In this document: positions 11,978 to 23,350 of the stretch, piece by piece | Layout of the letters: each line of letters starts with the position of its first letter | Position numbering within the stretch: position 1 is the stretch's first letter | Source of the DNA: Uloborus plumipes | Lineage: Eukaryota > Arthropoda > Arachnida > Araneae > Uloboridae | Direction of reading: 5' to 3' | NCBI GenBank assembly: GCA_038373865.1 | Contig: JAXGGA010001182.1 | Location: 1-64,000, forward strand | DNA length: 64,000 bases | Position numbers and translations under genes: made by a program | Notes under the pieces: model-generated | Told to the model about the DNA's origin: nothing | The model's database searches: none | The model's input: the letters and a program-made list of their open reading frames with translations, nothing else

Positions 11978-12291
11978 AGTGAAACTGACTGAGTATTTGG
12001 TGCGGTTTCGATGGAGACGATGCAAAATTTCTAAAATTGATATGCCTATTTTAAAGTAACCGAGTATAACAATCAATGTAGCCTTCAGCTATTCGCACTT
12101 TCGTCCATTCTTATTTCGGCAAGTGCCGACTTATCATTTGACCAATTCGGTTACATTTCACTTATTGCAATTATATTTTGCAACTATGTACAGTTTCATA
12201 CAATCTAGTCTATTATTCAATTGGTTTTCATTTTAACTAAATTCATCAAGCCAACAGTTCATTTGAAAAAAGGCTTCTCTCTCTTTCGCAG

Positions 12292-12584
12292 CGGGCGGTG
12301 AGGGGGCGGAGGAGCCTGCCGCAGGCGGCGACCCGGCCCAGCTGCCGTACGTGCGGCCCAGCCGGGGCGGGCCGCCGCGGCTCAAGCTGATCCTGGACCC
12401 GCGCACGCTGGTGGACATGGGGCGGCTCCTGCGCGAGGGCGTCGACATCGTGGAGCACAACGCGGTCAGCCCCGAGGTGTGCCACGACATCGTCAAAGAC
12501 CTCAACTCGCCGACGGGCAAGGGCGCCAAGCTCTTCGCCAAGAGGAAGAAGAAGAGCGAGGAGTGGGTCGTTGACGACGAGAAG
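12292..12584 (+). CDS. Exon A of synaptopodin-like gene
   Basis: The acceptor is CTCTCTTTCGCAG at 12291 and the donor AAG|GTGAGT at 12585. It encodes GGEGAEEPAAGGDPAQLPY.. through the FAKR motif to WVVDDEK and ends in phase 0. It is about 70% GC, which sets it apart from the flanks. Confidence 0.85.
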
Positions 12585-15500
12585 GTGAGTCGATTGAACG
12601 CTCTCTAACAGCGACTGAAAGTTTAACCCATTAATGCCTGACATTTTTTTTCCAAAGATATTTTGTATATTGGTTACAAACAGTGTTTAATGGACAGGAA
12701 AAATAATTTAAAAAATATCATGTAAAAAAAGGCACTTTTATTAAGGAAAAAATAATCGTCCCTTAAAAGCAGGGCTGCGGAGTCGGAGGAAAAATGGTCG
12801 ACTCCGACTCCGGGATTTTAAAACTTTCGACTCCGACTCCGACTCCGACTCCCGACTCCTGCTTTTTTAACTATTTTTTTCCCAAATATGAAGAGGGAAA
12901 AACCCTAAACAAAGATTGAAATATTAAGACCATTTTAAAAAGTTTCATTTTTATTCATGGTCGTAGCCAGGACTCACTTTAGGGGGGGGGATAGCAAGCT
13001 GGGGTATCCCAGTCGGAGGTCATGAGAGGTCATTGTGACCTCTCAAAAAGTTCAATTTTCTCAAGAACTCTCGCAGGTAATTTCACCACATTTTTCTTAA
13101 TTCTCGGAGGTCACTGTGACTTCCCAAAAAGTTCATTTTCTCCAGAGCAACAGACAAGTGCCGCTCTTGTCATTTGACTCCGTACAAAACTAATCCTTTT
13201 CTTGTTAAATGGCCAGACTTTATTTTAACACATTGCATTTTTGCTGCGAAGACCCGTCATTTGAAGCCCTTTTTAATGATCCTAGATGCTTAGGATTTGG
13301 ATATTGGACGCTGAAAATTTGTATCTGTTAGTTTCAAAGATATGTTTTCACCTCCATAAAATTTCATCCAAATCGGAGGTGGTCGGAGTCGGAGTCGGAG
13401 TCGACATGTTTTTCAGCGACTCCGACTCCTTTGGTCCAAAATCAGTCCGACTCCGACTCTTCGACTCCGACTCCGCAGCCCTGCTTAAAAGTTACGATAG
13501 ACCCCAGAGGGTACATGGTCTGTCTTTTAAGTAATGAGAATAAGTCCGTAAAAAATAATTTATTAGAGATATCGCTACAAATTTTTAGTAGTCTTCAAAA
13601 TATACTCTTTGAGCATCTTCACACTTCTACAGGTGACATTTCCGCGCTTCGTGCGCCCCCTGGTAGCCACCAACTGAAGCATCCTTCACAGCATGCGTGC
13701 AAGCCCTTTTGCCATCATCTAGGGCCCCGTGGTGGCGCATTTTGGGGGCGGTTTTCACTTTAGGGAAGAGGAGAAGGTCTACTGGGGGGAGGGGGTCAAG
13801 GTTGGGGCTTTAGGGAGACTTTGGAAGATCATTTGAAACGGCCTCATGGTTTTGCTTTTAAACTTCCGTCAAAACTTTCAGCACGAGTTTGTCGCAAATC
13901 TTTCTCATCCCAAGATTCTCACTGATGATTTTGTGCACAACTATTTTATCCATTCCTAGCTGTTCTGCGATCATGCGAACACTTAAACGCAGGTCTGTGT
14001 TCAGGAAATTTCGCACACGTTGCTCGGCTTCTGCGGTTCTTGATGTTGATTGTGTGACCTGCAGTGGGTTCCTCCTCCACGCTCCCCTCGCCTTTTTAAA
14101 ACATTTTATGGCATCTAAAACTTAAGCTTGCAATAAGCTTTCCCTGCCGTAAGCTTGCTGAATCATTCCATGCAAAATTTGATTGCGTAATGCTGTTCAA
14201 TGTTTTGTCGCATTTTGAGCTTGCACACACTTTTTCGAAGACGTCTACGCCTCACGTGATTCCGCCTCAACTAAAGCCAGCAAGCTACTGCCGAATGAAG
14301 CGTTATCAAGGTCGAAGGCCACATATATATTCTTTGGCCACACTACCGACTACAACCGGTCGGAGCGCCCTCTGGCGTACAGCCGCGTCAGGACAAAAAT
14401 ATTCTCATTACTTAAAAGACAGACCTTGTATATACTTTTTTTACTATTTTTTTTTTCTGCCTACGATATAATATTTGAATAGACATTATTTAAGAAGAAT
14501 TAAAATCAGCAATTAACACAAACTGGGAAGCTGGAAATAACTTTGAAAACTTAGCTTTTTTTCTTGAGATTGTGAACGATGTCATTTTTGATAAAGATCA
14601 TATTAAAACTGCTGCAGAACACACTTTACAATGGTTATGTGCTGCAATCTGTTAATAACGAATTGAAACAATACCAAGGTACTAATTGAAACCTATTATT
14701 TGGTTGAAATGTTCATTTTGGGTAAATTCAGACCCTTTTTTGAACCGTCCCTAAAAAGTGACGCTAGGCATTAATGGGTTAAACAAATAAATAAATAGAA
14801 CAAGGCAATAGAAAAATTATGTTCATTTATTATTTCGACTAAATAAATAAATGAATTCATCTTATTGCTTTGTTACATAGCATTAGAATTATAAAAAAAA
14901 AAAAATGAAAGGCTTTTAGTTCAAACGACATTTTTACCATACCAACAAGAAGTTCTGTCAAGAACTAAACGAGCCTACTTTCCCGTACATCGACATCGGC
15001 ATTCTAGCATCTGATCATTATTCTCTTGATTATCTAAGACTAAAAATTATGTCAAACATACCTTTAAAAGCAAAATATACCTCTCTCATCAGATGAAATA
15101 GACACATAAAAAGTAAATAAATGAATAAATAAAGTTTTGTCGCACCTTTTAAAGAATGTAACTGTTACAGTTCTTCCGTAGAAAAATTCCTCAATTGTTT
15201 TCAAAAAAAAATTAAAAGTACAAAGTACATCAAAACACATTTTATCAAAGAAAGAAAAAAAAAAGAAAAAAAAAGAAAAAAAAATCGTCCGTTGATAAAA
15301 TGTCTCGAATTTCACTTTTAATCCGTTGCCAGTTGTTAAATATAAATAAAGAATAAAATGCCCTAGTGAATGAAACATTTTTGTTACAAAAAAAAATCGT
15401 CTGCCAAAAATAATAATAATAATAATAATAAATTCAATAAAACAAATGAATAAATAAACAAAAAATCGTCTGCACAGTCAGTCATTTTTTTCGGACTGTT

Positions 15501-18500
15501 TACTCAAAAGTTATTAGGGGTGACAGCTTGCTTGAGCGGTTCAATGTTGAATGAAAAATTGTTCAAATCGGAAATGTAAATACGGGAATGAAGTATCCTT
15601 GAAAAGTTCTTTCCAACAAAAAAAAGTTTGTTCAAATCGGACTGTTCATTAAAAAGTTAGTATCGCGGGACCGGTTATTTGAACGGCTCAAAGTTGAACC
15701 AAAAATTGTTCAAATCAAAAAATCAAATATGGGAATGAGCTGTACTCGCCGAGATCTTTCCAACAAAAAAAAGTTTGTCCAAATCGGAATGTTCATTCAA
15801 AAGTTATTAGGGGGGGACAGACAGACAGACCGACCGACAGACCGACAGACCGACCGACACACAAATTCCCCATCTCAATACCCTACTTTCAAATTTTTAA
15901 TTTTTCGATATTCATTTTACCTCTTTATTTTTTTAACTTGGTGATATTTTTTGGACTTGGCGATATTTTTTTTAACTTGGCGATATTTTTTGGACTTGGC
16001 GATATTTTTTCGATGCATTAAGCTACTTTTAATACTTTTTTCGTCTTTCTTTTATTTTTAACGGGAAAGTAGGCTAAAAAGCAATTGTAATTCCAAAAAG
16101 CAATAAAATAGTGCCATTTATTTATTTGAAAATTACAGATGAGTAACGATGTTTTCCCCACTATATTTCAGAGCAACAGAAAGATTTTATTGATTTATTT
16201 ACAAGGGAACCTACACCCTTCGGGTCACCGATTTAGCTACAGCTCAATAAATTGAAAGAGACTTGCTAGTGTAGTATATATCCAAACTTCTAAGATGCGC
16301 AACTCTGGAATACAGGAGACATTACTTTTGAAAATATGAGCCTCGCCATGAGTCCAAGCTGGTCATTCAACTCGCAATAATTGCAATTCCATAATTTTAT
16401 TGCTTACAATTAATGATGCTGATCAATCAATAGTTTTGGTTAAATGGCCATGCTTAAGGGCTTACCAGGTGTCCATTTTGAGATTACAACTCCCGTAAGA
16501 TCGTATTTTTGGAGCTTGGACACATGGTGGGTGAGGTTAACTTTTTCGAAAGCAATCTCCCCTTATATCTGAGTTGTGCACCTTAGGTATACACTACACT
16601 AGCAAGTCTCTTTCAATGTACCGAGTTGCAGCTGAAAATGGGACTCGAAGGTCCCTCATTCAGTGATCAGTAGAGGCATGCAAGGGTTGTTGCATTGAAA
16701 ACGAAATTTGACACTGGCATTTCCAACAATAATAAGCTCTACTGATTCAAATGAAATTTATTTGAAAAATTCAATAGTTTTTCCTTAGACATTACTATTG
16801 CCGGTACCTTGTAATTGTATCTGATTAGACATTTAATGGTTCCTGAATCATTTTTTCAACTTTTAATTCCTGTGAGTCAAACCTCCCTCAAGCAGGAAAG
16901 TTTGACCCGGTTTGGACATTTTTGGAAAAAAAAAAGCATAAAAACAATTAATGTACAATTTAAATAGAAAATAATGATGTAAAAAGTTGCTAGACATCAC
17001 AAGGAAACAAACAATGTCAATTTGGAAATTTCTAACGATTAGAAAAAAGTAGAAAAATGTCTTTAAAAAGCGAGTCAAACCGCCCTAGTTTCCCCTACAT
17101 ATGTTTTCTCCTTCGTGACACACTGAGTGCGAGGAAAGCAGAATTTCCGTTTCTTGTTCTTTCAGCTAGTGCTTCAATACACCCCTCTTTCTAGCCCTTG
17201 ACGCAACAAGGAAGAGAGTTTGGCGTGACTGTGTATCTGTCTGTGACACGTACAGCCTAAATGGATGGACCGATTTTGAAAAAAAAAAAAAAAAAATGTT
17301 TGAAAGGTGAAGTGGTCGAGAGCAGTGGTCGGAAGTAGCGCGCTACAAGTAGCGAAACTACTGTAGTAGCTACTTTTTTTAGTAGTTTGTAGTGTAGCGC
17401 ACTACTTTTTAAAAAAAGTAGAGTAGTGAGTAGCGCGATACAAAAAAATAGTAGTTTGTAGCGATTTCTGAAAACTACTTTTAAATTAAAAAAATAAATA
17501 AATAAATGAAAAAAATTTAAAAAAAAAGAGAACGAAGGAAAAAAACAAGGTTTTTCTTATGGCGAATATTCGTAAAAATTGTAAAAAAAATCTAAAAAGG
17601 ACAAATTTTAGCAAAAAAAAAAAAAAAAAGGAACAAAAAGGAAAAGTAACAAATAAATTCAAAGACAATTCCTATTTCTATTCCATATTCGAATGAGGTA
17701 TTTTTTTAATCTAAACCACTTTTCGAATTTTTTCGGTCGATCCTCAAGCGGTGTATTCTTGTTATTTATTTATTTTTAAAAAGTAGCGAAGTAGCAACTA
17801 CATTTCAAAAGTAGTGTAGCTCGCTACATTAAAAAAAAAGTAGTTGTAGCTGTAGTTAACTACATTTATAAGAAAGTAGTTGTAGTTGTAGTTCGCTACA
17901 AAAAATATGTAGCTTTTCCAACCACTGTCGAGAGTGGTCTTAACTAGGTTGCTTCTTCGGATGACATTAATTAACAAAGACATTTATTTAAAACCTTTAA
18001 AACGTTTTTCGCAATTTGGGAAGTAAAAATACAGGGTGTCCACTCCTATCGTGGCCCAATAGCTAATTTCTAAACCGTTAGAGATAAGCATATAGTTCAT
18101 TTTGGAAAAAATCTCTAAATTACGAAAGGAATTTGGGCTACGAAATGTTTTTAAAAAAAAATAAAATTTTGAAAGAGTTACGAAATTTTAATTTTTATAC
18201 AGCTCCCCAGTCGTATCAATCAGATTTAATAAAACATTCTTGACACTGTAACGTTTAAAACTAAAAAAAATCACTCTTCTACGACAAAAATTGACCGAGT
18301 TATGACGTTTCGAAAAATCAAGATTTTGAAGGATTTCGCATACGGTCCCTTAAGCGATCTCTCGATGACGTCATAAAATCCATCAAAATCTTGATTTTTC
18401 AAAACGTCATAACTCGGTCAATTTTTGTCGTAGAAGAGTGATTTTTTTTTTTTTTAGTTTTAAACTTTACAGTGTCAAGAATGTTTTAAGTATGATTGAT

Positions 18501-20818
18501 AGGACTGGGGAGCTGTATAAAAATTAAAATTTCAACTCTTTCAAAATTTGATTTTTTTGAAAAACATTTCGTAGCCCAAGTTCCTTTCGTAATTTAGAGA
18601 TTTTTTCCAAAATGAACTATATGCTTATTTCTAACGGTTTAGAAATTAGCTATTGGGCCACGATAGGAGTGGACACCCTGTATACTGGGAAATTTAAAAC
18701 AGTAGTACTAAAAGAAGGGAAAAAAAAAAAATCTGCGTCTGATTCGATGCATTTTCAACTTCGATGTAAAATAGCACTCGAATCATAACGTTTTCCAGCA
18801 AATGCGGCTAAGGCTTAAATCTACAGGATTATCATTGTTGGCCCACAAGGAAAGAAAACTCAATGATTTGAAATGTTTATCTGTTGCCAGTTTCTGTTTG
18901 TTAACTATTAAAATACTTGTAATTGATTTTAGACTAAGCATTTTCAATTTCCTTTCTTTATTACGCTTTCGTGAATAGACAAATTATACTAGTAAAGATT
19001 CTATCCTTTCCCGTGTTTACCACATCCTCTCGAAAACTGCTAAATATTTTTAGATTTAAAATGCTTTATGACCTGAGAGGTTCGTTTTAATATGAGCTCG
19101 GCAATCAGGGTCAGGGGTTGTTAAAATTTTCAACTTGATCTTATACTTGTTCTACTAATATCCATTTTTAATTTTTTTTGTCAATTGTACAGAATTGCAT
19201 CCATTTCGGTTAAAATGCTGGTTAGTACTAAAAAGAAGTGTAACAATGAAAAAAATATATACCGTAAAGTCGGGTTACTTGGACCCACAAGGAGGTTACT
19301 TGAGCCCACAGTAAAATGATAAAATCTGGGTTTGGTACTAGCATTAGAGACTGCAGAGTGCTTATACCTAGAGGAGAAACGAGGAACTACGTGCAAGTCT
19401 TTAACTAATAAGTACCAAATGTAGATTTTATCATTTTACTGTAATGGGCTTAAGTAACCCCTTAGGGTCCAAGTAACCCGGCTTTACGGTACCTCGTGAG
19501 TTACAAAATAATAATTTGCTCTTTTTTCTCTGTTCTTACTACTGTAAAACTCTTTGCCATTACCACAAACTAATACGAAAGACAAAATAAATCCTATTTA
19601 TTAATTTGTATTCAACCAAATAAAAATGTAAAAAAAATGGGTATGTATCATTTGAACGTAGTGTTTTATTATATTCCCGCGTATGATTATATATCGTCGG
19701 CACCACGCTAAAATAACGAATGTGAAAAATCGTGTTTTTCAAGCTCGTTTTTCAAATTCGAATTTTACAAATAATTAAAATTAAAATGATACCTACGAAC
19801 GATAGTTTCACACTAAAATATATCTATAAAAATTTAAAAATTGAAATGAACCAAACGCGTCAGGTGGGGAAAAATTATACTCAGTGTTTTGGCTCTCCTG
19901 AAAAGTGCCAATTTGCACACTCGTAATTTTAGCATGGTGCCGACGATATGTGCCCGTGGTTTTGACGGGAGCGAGTGAGAACGGGTTAACAATGGTTCCC
20001 TTACACATCTTTTTTTTTTCTACAGTGACTCCTCCTCACTGTCGAAGGTCCCGGTCTAACCGAATCTAATTCTCTCTCTCTGCGCAGGTGCGGCACTTGC
20101 TGGCGTCTCGTCGCACAGGCTCCCCCGAGCCCCTGAGCGGCCGAGAGGTGGCGGAGTCGGTGATGAGGGCGGCTGAGGCCAAGGTCATGACCTACCCCAA
20201 CGCCGTTCCCCACGTGCCCGTCATAGAGTCCCTGGACGCGTGGAACCCGGAGCCCTACAGGGTCCGGGCGCCCAAGGGCTGGACCGCCAGCGGTGAGTAC
20301 ACCTGGTCTCTGGCCCTAACCCAGGTAGCACAAAAAACGTTCAAAAGTTTTATAAACGTTTTTAATCCGTTGTCACAACGTTAATAACCATTTTAAAACC
20401 TTTAAAAAACGACGTGTGCTACTTGGGAAAGGACTATTCACATAACTACCGTTCCGTCAGAAAGAAGTGATGCTTCGAACGTGACGCACTGAGGTGAAAA
20501 AGTCCGAGCATTCGCAGTAGCCCCGTGAGAAACACATTCAAAAAACAATTTGCTTTTATTTTTTAGATTATATGGCAATAGATGCTTGATTTCTAAGTTT
20601 TTTTTAACTATAATTTTTTTTTTAAATTTACTTTCTCTTCCACAGCCGAGGCGCCCCAGGAATCTCCGACGTGCTCCCTCCAGGCCCCCTCCCCCGTGAG
20701 GCGCTCCATGAGCTTTCACAACTTCAACTCCTCCCCCAGGGCGTGGAAAGGGGCGGGGCAGTCGCTGTGCCCCGCCCCCATCCGTTCCGTCAAACCCCCC
20801 TCCCTCCTTGTGCAGTGA
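12292..20818 (+). CDS. Synaptopodin/myopodin-like protein, last three coding exons (5' part missing)
   Basis: Three exons join in phase: 12292-12584, 20088-20292 and 20646-20818 (stop TGA 20816-20818), giving about 223 residues. The first enters in phase after two leading bases. The key motif is GAKLFAKRKKKSEEWVVD, close to the conserved GAxLFAKRxxRxxKxVVD segment of vertebrate synaptopodin-2/myopodin and their arthropod relatives. It follows KLILDPRTLVDMGRLLREG. Downstream are a Pro-rich ending and MSFHNFNSSPRAWKG. Known relatives bind actin, alpha-actinin or filamin at Z-discs or in spines, so a muscle cytoskeletal role is an inference. The coding exons are strikingly GC-rich against AT-rich introns. 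The gene assignment rests mainly on one motif; a Zasp-type Z-disc protein is the main alternative. Confidence 0.68.
12770..13483. mobile_element. Non-autonomous hAT element nested in piggyBac
   Basis: The ends are CAGGGCTGCGGAGTCGGAG and the inverted CTCCGACTCCGCAGCCCTG. The 8-bp target duplication CTTAAAAG lies at 12762-12769 and 13484-13491. The subterminal regions are arrays of GACTCC/GGAGTC hexamers on both sides. The length is 714 bp with no transposase. CAG ends plus an 8-bp duplication are typical of hAT. Confidence 0.93.
13514..14428 (-). mobile_element. Internally deleted mariner nested in piggyBac
   Basis: The ends match as inverted repeats of about 29 bp: CATGGTCTGTCTTTTAAGTA.. 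at the left and ..TACTTAAAAGACAGACCTTG at the right, flanked by TA at 13512-13513 and 14429-14430. At about 0.92 kb it is shorter than a full mariner (about 1.3 kb). It contains the N-terminal half of a transposase on the minus strand. Confidence 0.85.
13865..14215 (-). pseudogene. Mariner transposase N-terminal fragment
   Basis: On the minus strand it reads MRQNIEQHYAIKFCM at about 14213, then frame-disrupted sequence, then a clean second helix-turn-helix: RVRNFLNTDLRLSVRMIAEQ, LGMDKIVVHKIISENLGMRK, ICDKLVLKVLTE. Mariner-family proteins carry such a paired HTH ahead of the DD34D domain. The catalytic half is absent. Confidence 0.82.
14943..16079. repeat. Long dispersed repeat, copy B (1.1 kb)
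   Basis: This has the same start, (GACA/GACC)n block, ACTTGGCGATATTTTTTG units (four here) and end as 10097-11977, but with only about two of the 146-bp tandem units (near 15490-15815). It has the same orientation as copy A. Confidence 0.82.
16195..16660. repeat. Imperfect palindrome / foldback repeat
   Basis: TGAAAGAGACTTGCTAGTGT near 16253 pairs with ACACTAGCAAGTCTCTTTCA near 16598. Outer arms (ACCTACACCCTTCGGGT region; GACTCGAAGGTCCCTC region) pair less well. It is probably a decayed MITE. Confidence 0.65.
17323..17927. mobile_element. hAT-like MITE rich in GTAGC motifs
   Basis: The left end is CAGTGGTCGGAAGTAGCGCG and the right end TAGCTTTTCCAACCACTG. GTCGAGAG occurs at 17315-17322 and 17927-17934, one base of it shared with the right terminus. 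Many GTAGC/GCTAC and AGTAGTTGTAG motifs fill both subterminal regions. It is about 0.6 kb and has no transposase. Confidence 0.78.
18030..18682. mobile_element. Long-palindrome MITE, copy 1
   Basis: Two arms of about 300 bp are inverted copies of each other, from TACAGGGTGTCCACTCCTAT to GGAGTGGACACCCTGTA. The small asymmetric centre contains GATCTCTCGATGACGTCAT. The second copy lies at 29625-30279. TA at both ends suggests a TA target. Confidence 0.9.
19260..19491. mobile_element. Palindromic MITE, 232 bp
   Basis: The ends TACCGTAAAGTCGGGTTACT and AGTAACCCGGCTTTACGGTA are inverted. The inner arms CAGTAAAATGATAAAATCTG and ..GATTTTATCATTTTACTGT also pair. It is non-coding. Confidence 0.85.
20088..20292 (+). 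CDS. Exon B of synaptopodin-like gene
   Basis: The acceptor is CTCTCTGCGCAG and the donor AGCG|GTGAGT. It enters in phase 0 and leaves in phase 1. It encodes VRHLLASRRTGSPEPLSGRE, then ..ESLDAWNPEPYRVRAPKGW. It is GC-rich like exon A. Confidence 0.85.
20322..20432. repeat. Small inverted-end repeat in last intron
   Basis: CCCAGGTAGCACA near the left end pairs with TGTGCTACTTGGG near the right end. Between them lie AACGTT-rich spacers (AAAACGTTCAAAAG, CACAACGTTAATAACC). It looks like a very short MITE or SINE relic in the 353-bp intron. Confidence 0.5.
20646..20818 (+). CDS. Terminal coding exon C of synaptopodin-like gene
   Basis: The acceptor is CTCTTCCACAG. The first two bases complete an Ala codon, and the exon ends IRSVKPPSLLVQ then TGA. 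Ser/Pro-rich with SPVRRSMSFHNFNSSPRAW, an RRSxS site that could be phosphorylated (inference). Confidence 0.82.
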
Positions 20819-21535
20819 CTCCGGATCTGATCACTGAGCGGCGGAAGTAGCTGGAGTGCGGCTCGTCTACATAATCTTCTCTCCCCACCCACCGGACAGA
20901 GCAAAGCAGAAAAATGCAAGAACTTTATTTAAGAACTCACCGAAGACAGCGAACAAGAAAAAAAAAAAAAAATCAAAATGTCTCTCCATATCAGTTTCTG
21001 CTCCTTGAGCTTCGATGTATGTTTCTGTGTTGACGTAGTCGACAATCTGTTATCCTGCTTATTCTTGTTGCTCAATAGATGGCGCTACTGAAATCAATCG
21101 TTCTGTATTTATGATGATTGGCGCCATATCGTGGGTGGCCATCATATTGAGAAAACTATGCTTTGGTATGTCAGAGCAGCAGGAGACCAACCACTAAAAG
21201 TACGATAAATATTAAAAACATTTACTTCAAATTGTGACAAATGTGATAATTTGGAGCTTGAGTCTCAAATGCGTATTATTTGTAAAGTAATCGCATAATA
21301 AGATGGGTACTTGCCATTCCCCCAATACCGAACCATAATTTTCTCAATGAGATAGCAAAAGTCGCTACTGAATACTGACATCACTCAGATTGTAAATAGA
21401 AAGAGTACTAGATTTCAGTGGCGCCATCTATTAAATAACTATTCAACTAGTGCGATAGATCGACTGCACTCACACCTCATTTCCAATGCATCCCTTAGGT
21501 GAAATCTCATTTAAATAAACACCTGCAGATTGCAT
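20819..21535 (+). other. Probable 3' UTR with a MITE
   Basis: This is non-coding DNA after the TGA. The first plausible poly(A) signal I see is AATAAA at 21514-21519. If that is the one used, the MITE at 21074-21432 is transcribed in the UTR as a potential hairpin. Confidence 0.45.
21074..21432. mobile_element. MITE with AATAGATGGCGC ends
   Basis: The left end AATAGATGGCGCTACTGAAA is inverted at the right as TTTCAGTGGCGCCATCTATT. The inner segment GAGAAAACTATG/CATAATTTTCTC also pairs. It is about 360 bp. A related fragment, ACAGATGTCGCCACTTG, lies near 22018. Confidence 0.72.
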
Positions 21536-21592
21536 TTTTCGAAATTGGATAGAATGTAAAGACGTTCTCACATTATTAGTTCAGCGACAAAA

Positions 21593-21730
21593 TACAGTGA
21601 AACCCCGATTTTACGTTTCTCAAGTAAAAGAACGTAAAATACGGGAAATACATAGAACGGACCTGTTGAAAAAAACGTGAATTGCGGGGAGCATGTAGAT
21701 TCGAGGGATGTAAAATCAGGGTTTTACTTT
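21593..21730. mobile_element. Pogo-like MITE
   Basis: TACAGTGAAACCCCGATTTT at the left pairs with AAAATCAGGGTTTTACT at the right. CAGT..ACCCCGATTT-type ends resemble pogo/Tigger elements. It is about 140 bp. Confidence 0.6.
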
Positions 21731-22543
21731 CGTCCCGTTAGCTTTAGGGCTACAAATCCATAAGCGTTCTATCCTGTCAATTGAGCGCAAGCGAGTGTCT
21801 GTCATCGAAGTACACTAGAATATTTTTAATCCGAAGTAATCGAGAGTGCGGATAATCAAATCGTTCGGATTACAAGACAGATTATGCTTTTCACTTGTCC
21901 TGTGCACAACGTGAACAGGGTGTGAAATTAGTCTGTTGGAATTTTCCGCTTCTGGAAAAGTGAACTAGAAAAACAGTGTAGCAAGTGATTAGCCGCTATA
22001 ATTCTAAAGTTACTTAACAGATGTCGCCACTTGCACTACACATAAAGACAAGTTGATTTCAGTGATGCCAGTAGTTGAGTAACAACTAGATAACTAGTGA
22101 AATAGATCGCGTGCTACAGCAATATCAAATATTCTCGTAAAAATTATAAAGCACCTGCAGAGAGTATGCAAGATTTTTTATAGATAAAATGTGAAAATTT
22201 CTAGCCATTTGTGCACTGCATTATTGTAATCCAACTCGGTGCAAATGCAATTCCTCCTTTTACTTGTTCTCACTGTGAAGAAAGGAACTCTCTCAAGGTC
22301 TTACTGTTTCTTATCACAGCCAGACTGTATACCGCTATCGTCTTCAATGCGCGTTAGCTGTTTTCTGTGGTTATCTTTCAAATGGATTTGATTTTTGAAA
22401 TCCATGTACGGGTTGTTCAGTACACCGTAGAAAATCGTTCCTGCTTTTTATTAAAATCTTTTTGTATTTCTGTGTAATTCATTTCTTTGTTGTGGCCACT
22501 TTACTTCCCTCTATGATCCCGGACACTTTTCATATTTCATTAC

Positions 22544-23350
22544 TAGCCGGGTACCCGGCCCTGCCCGGGTTTCTGTGGGTGTAGGGTGGTTTAGTGAAAC
22601 TCATTCATAAATTTCCCAACACTAAAGTGCATATCTATAAACATAATGGCTACTTCTGTAAACAATGGCTATGTTATGGATAAACTATTAAAAAAATAAT
22701 GCAAGCTAAAAAAAAAAAAAAAAAAAAACAAGCTACAAATAATGTTTGAGTAAATAGGAAATGTTATAAGCTTGGTATATTAAAATAAATATATATTTAT
22801 AGTATCTATCGCACTGAAATTAACCATTTCCAAATATTGCTCGTTAAATAAGTCCCATTATTAGTTTCTATCCTCGTGACAACATTGGTGAGGTGAAAAC
22901 ATCTTATGTACCTAATTTAGAATTTTTTTTGACTATAAACACTTTCTGTTTTCTAACTATTGCCAAAATCAATTTTTTTTATTTCACCCGTTAGCGATTG
23001 TTGGCTCAGATAAATATAAAAATCCTTAGAAGGTAATAAATTCCATACTTACTCCAGAGAAGCCTTGGTTCAAAATTTTCAATATGATTACAATCAATAT
23101 TGTTGCTGCATGGCACCAAATTTTTGCAACAATGGGTTGAAAATTTAATCATTTAATGGGGAAATGACATAAAATTAACTGTTTTCCATAATAACTTTTT
23201 TAAACTAAGCTTTTTAGAAATAAATTATAGCTTATCTTGCTTCCTGTTACTGTAGCTATCTACGGTGAAAAAATGGTTAAAATCGGTCCAGTAGTTTGGA
23301 AGATTACCCCGGACATACGTTTTCAAAAGTAGTCTTTTATGTATATAGAT
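22544..23350. repeat. Dispersed repeat with TAGCCGGGTACCCGGCCCTG start
   Basis: It opens with a GC-rich GCCGGGTACCCGGCCCTGCC, and closes with AAAATCGGTCCAGTAGTTTG followed by a short TATATAGAT tail. It includes an A19 run near 22711. Its 23040-23280 part recurs inverted at about 39640-39860. A similar start lies at 5219. It is a common kind of arthropod interspersed repeat; I do not assign a class. Confidence 0.6.

Larger units (their letters stand above)
12627..14778. mobile_element. piggyBac-type non-autonomous element with two nested insertions
   Basis: The flanks are TTAA at 12623-12626 and 14779-14782. The ends are CCCATTAATGCCTGACA and, inverted, CCCATTAATGCCTAGCG. A TTAA duplication plus CCC-starting ends is the piggyBac signature. 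Once the hAT (12770-13483) and the mariner (13514-14428) are taken out, only about 0.5 kb of the host element remains, so it was a MITE-sized passenger with no transposase. Confidence 0.82.
12585..20087 (+). other. 7.5-kb intron built almost entirely of repeats
   Basis: The intron lies between exons A and B of the synaptopodin-like gene. It is filled by a piggyBac-type element carrying two further insertions, copy B of the long repeat, an inverted repeat, a hAT element and two palindromic MITEs. Stretches at 16660-17320, 18690-19255 and 19495-20030 show nothing recognisable. Confidence 0.8.
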
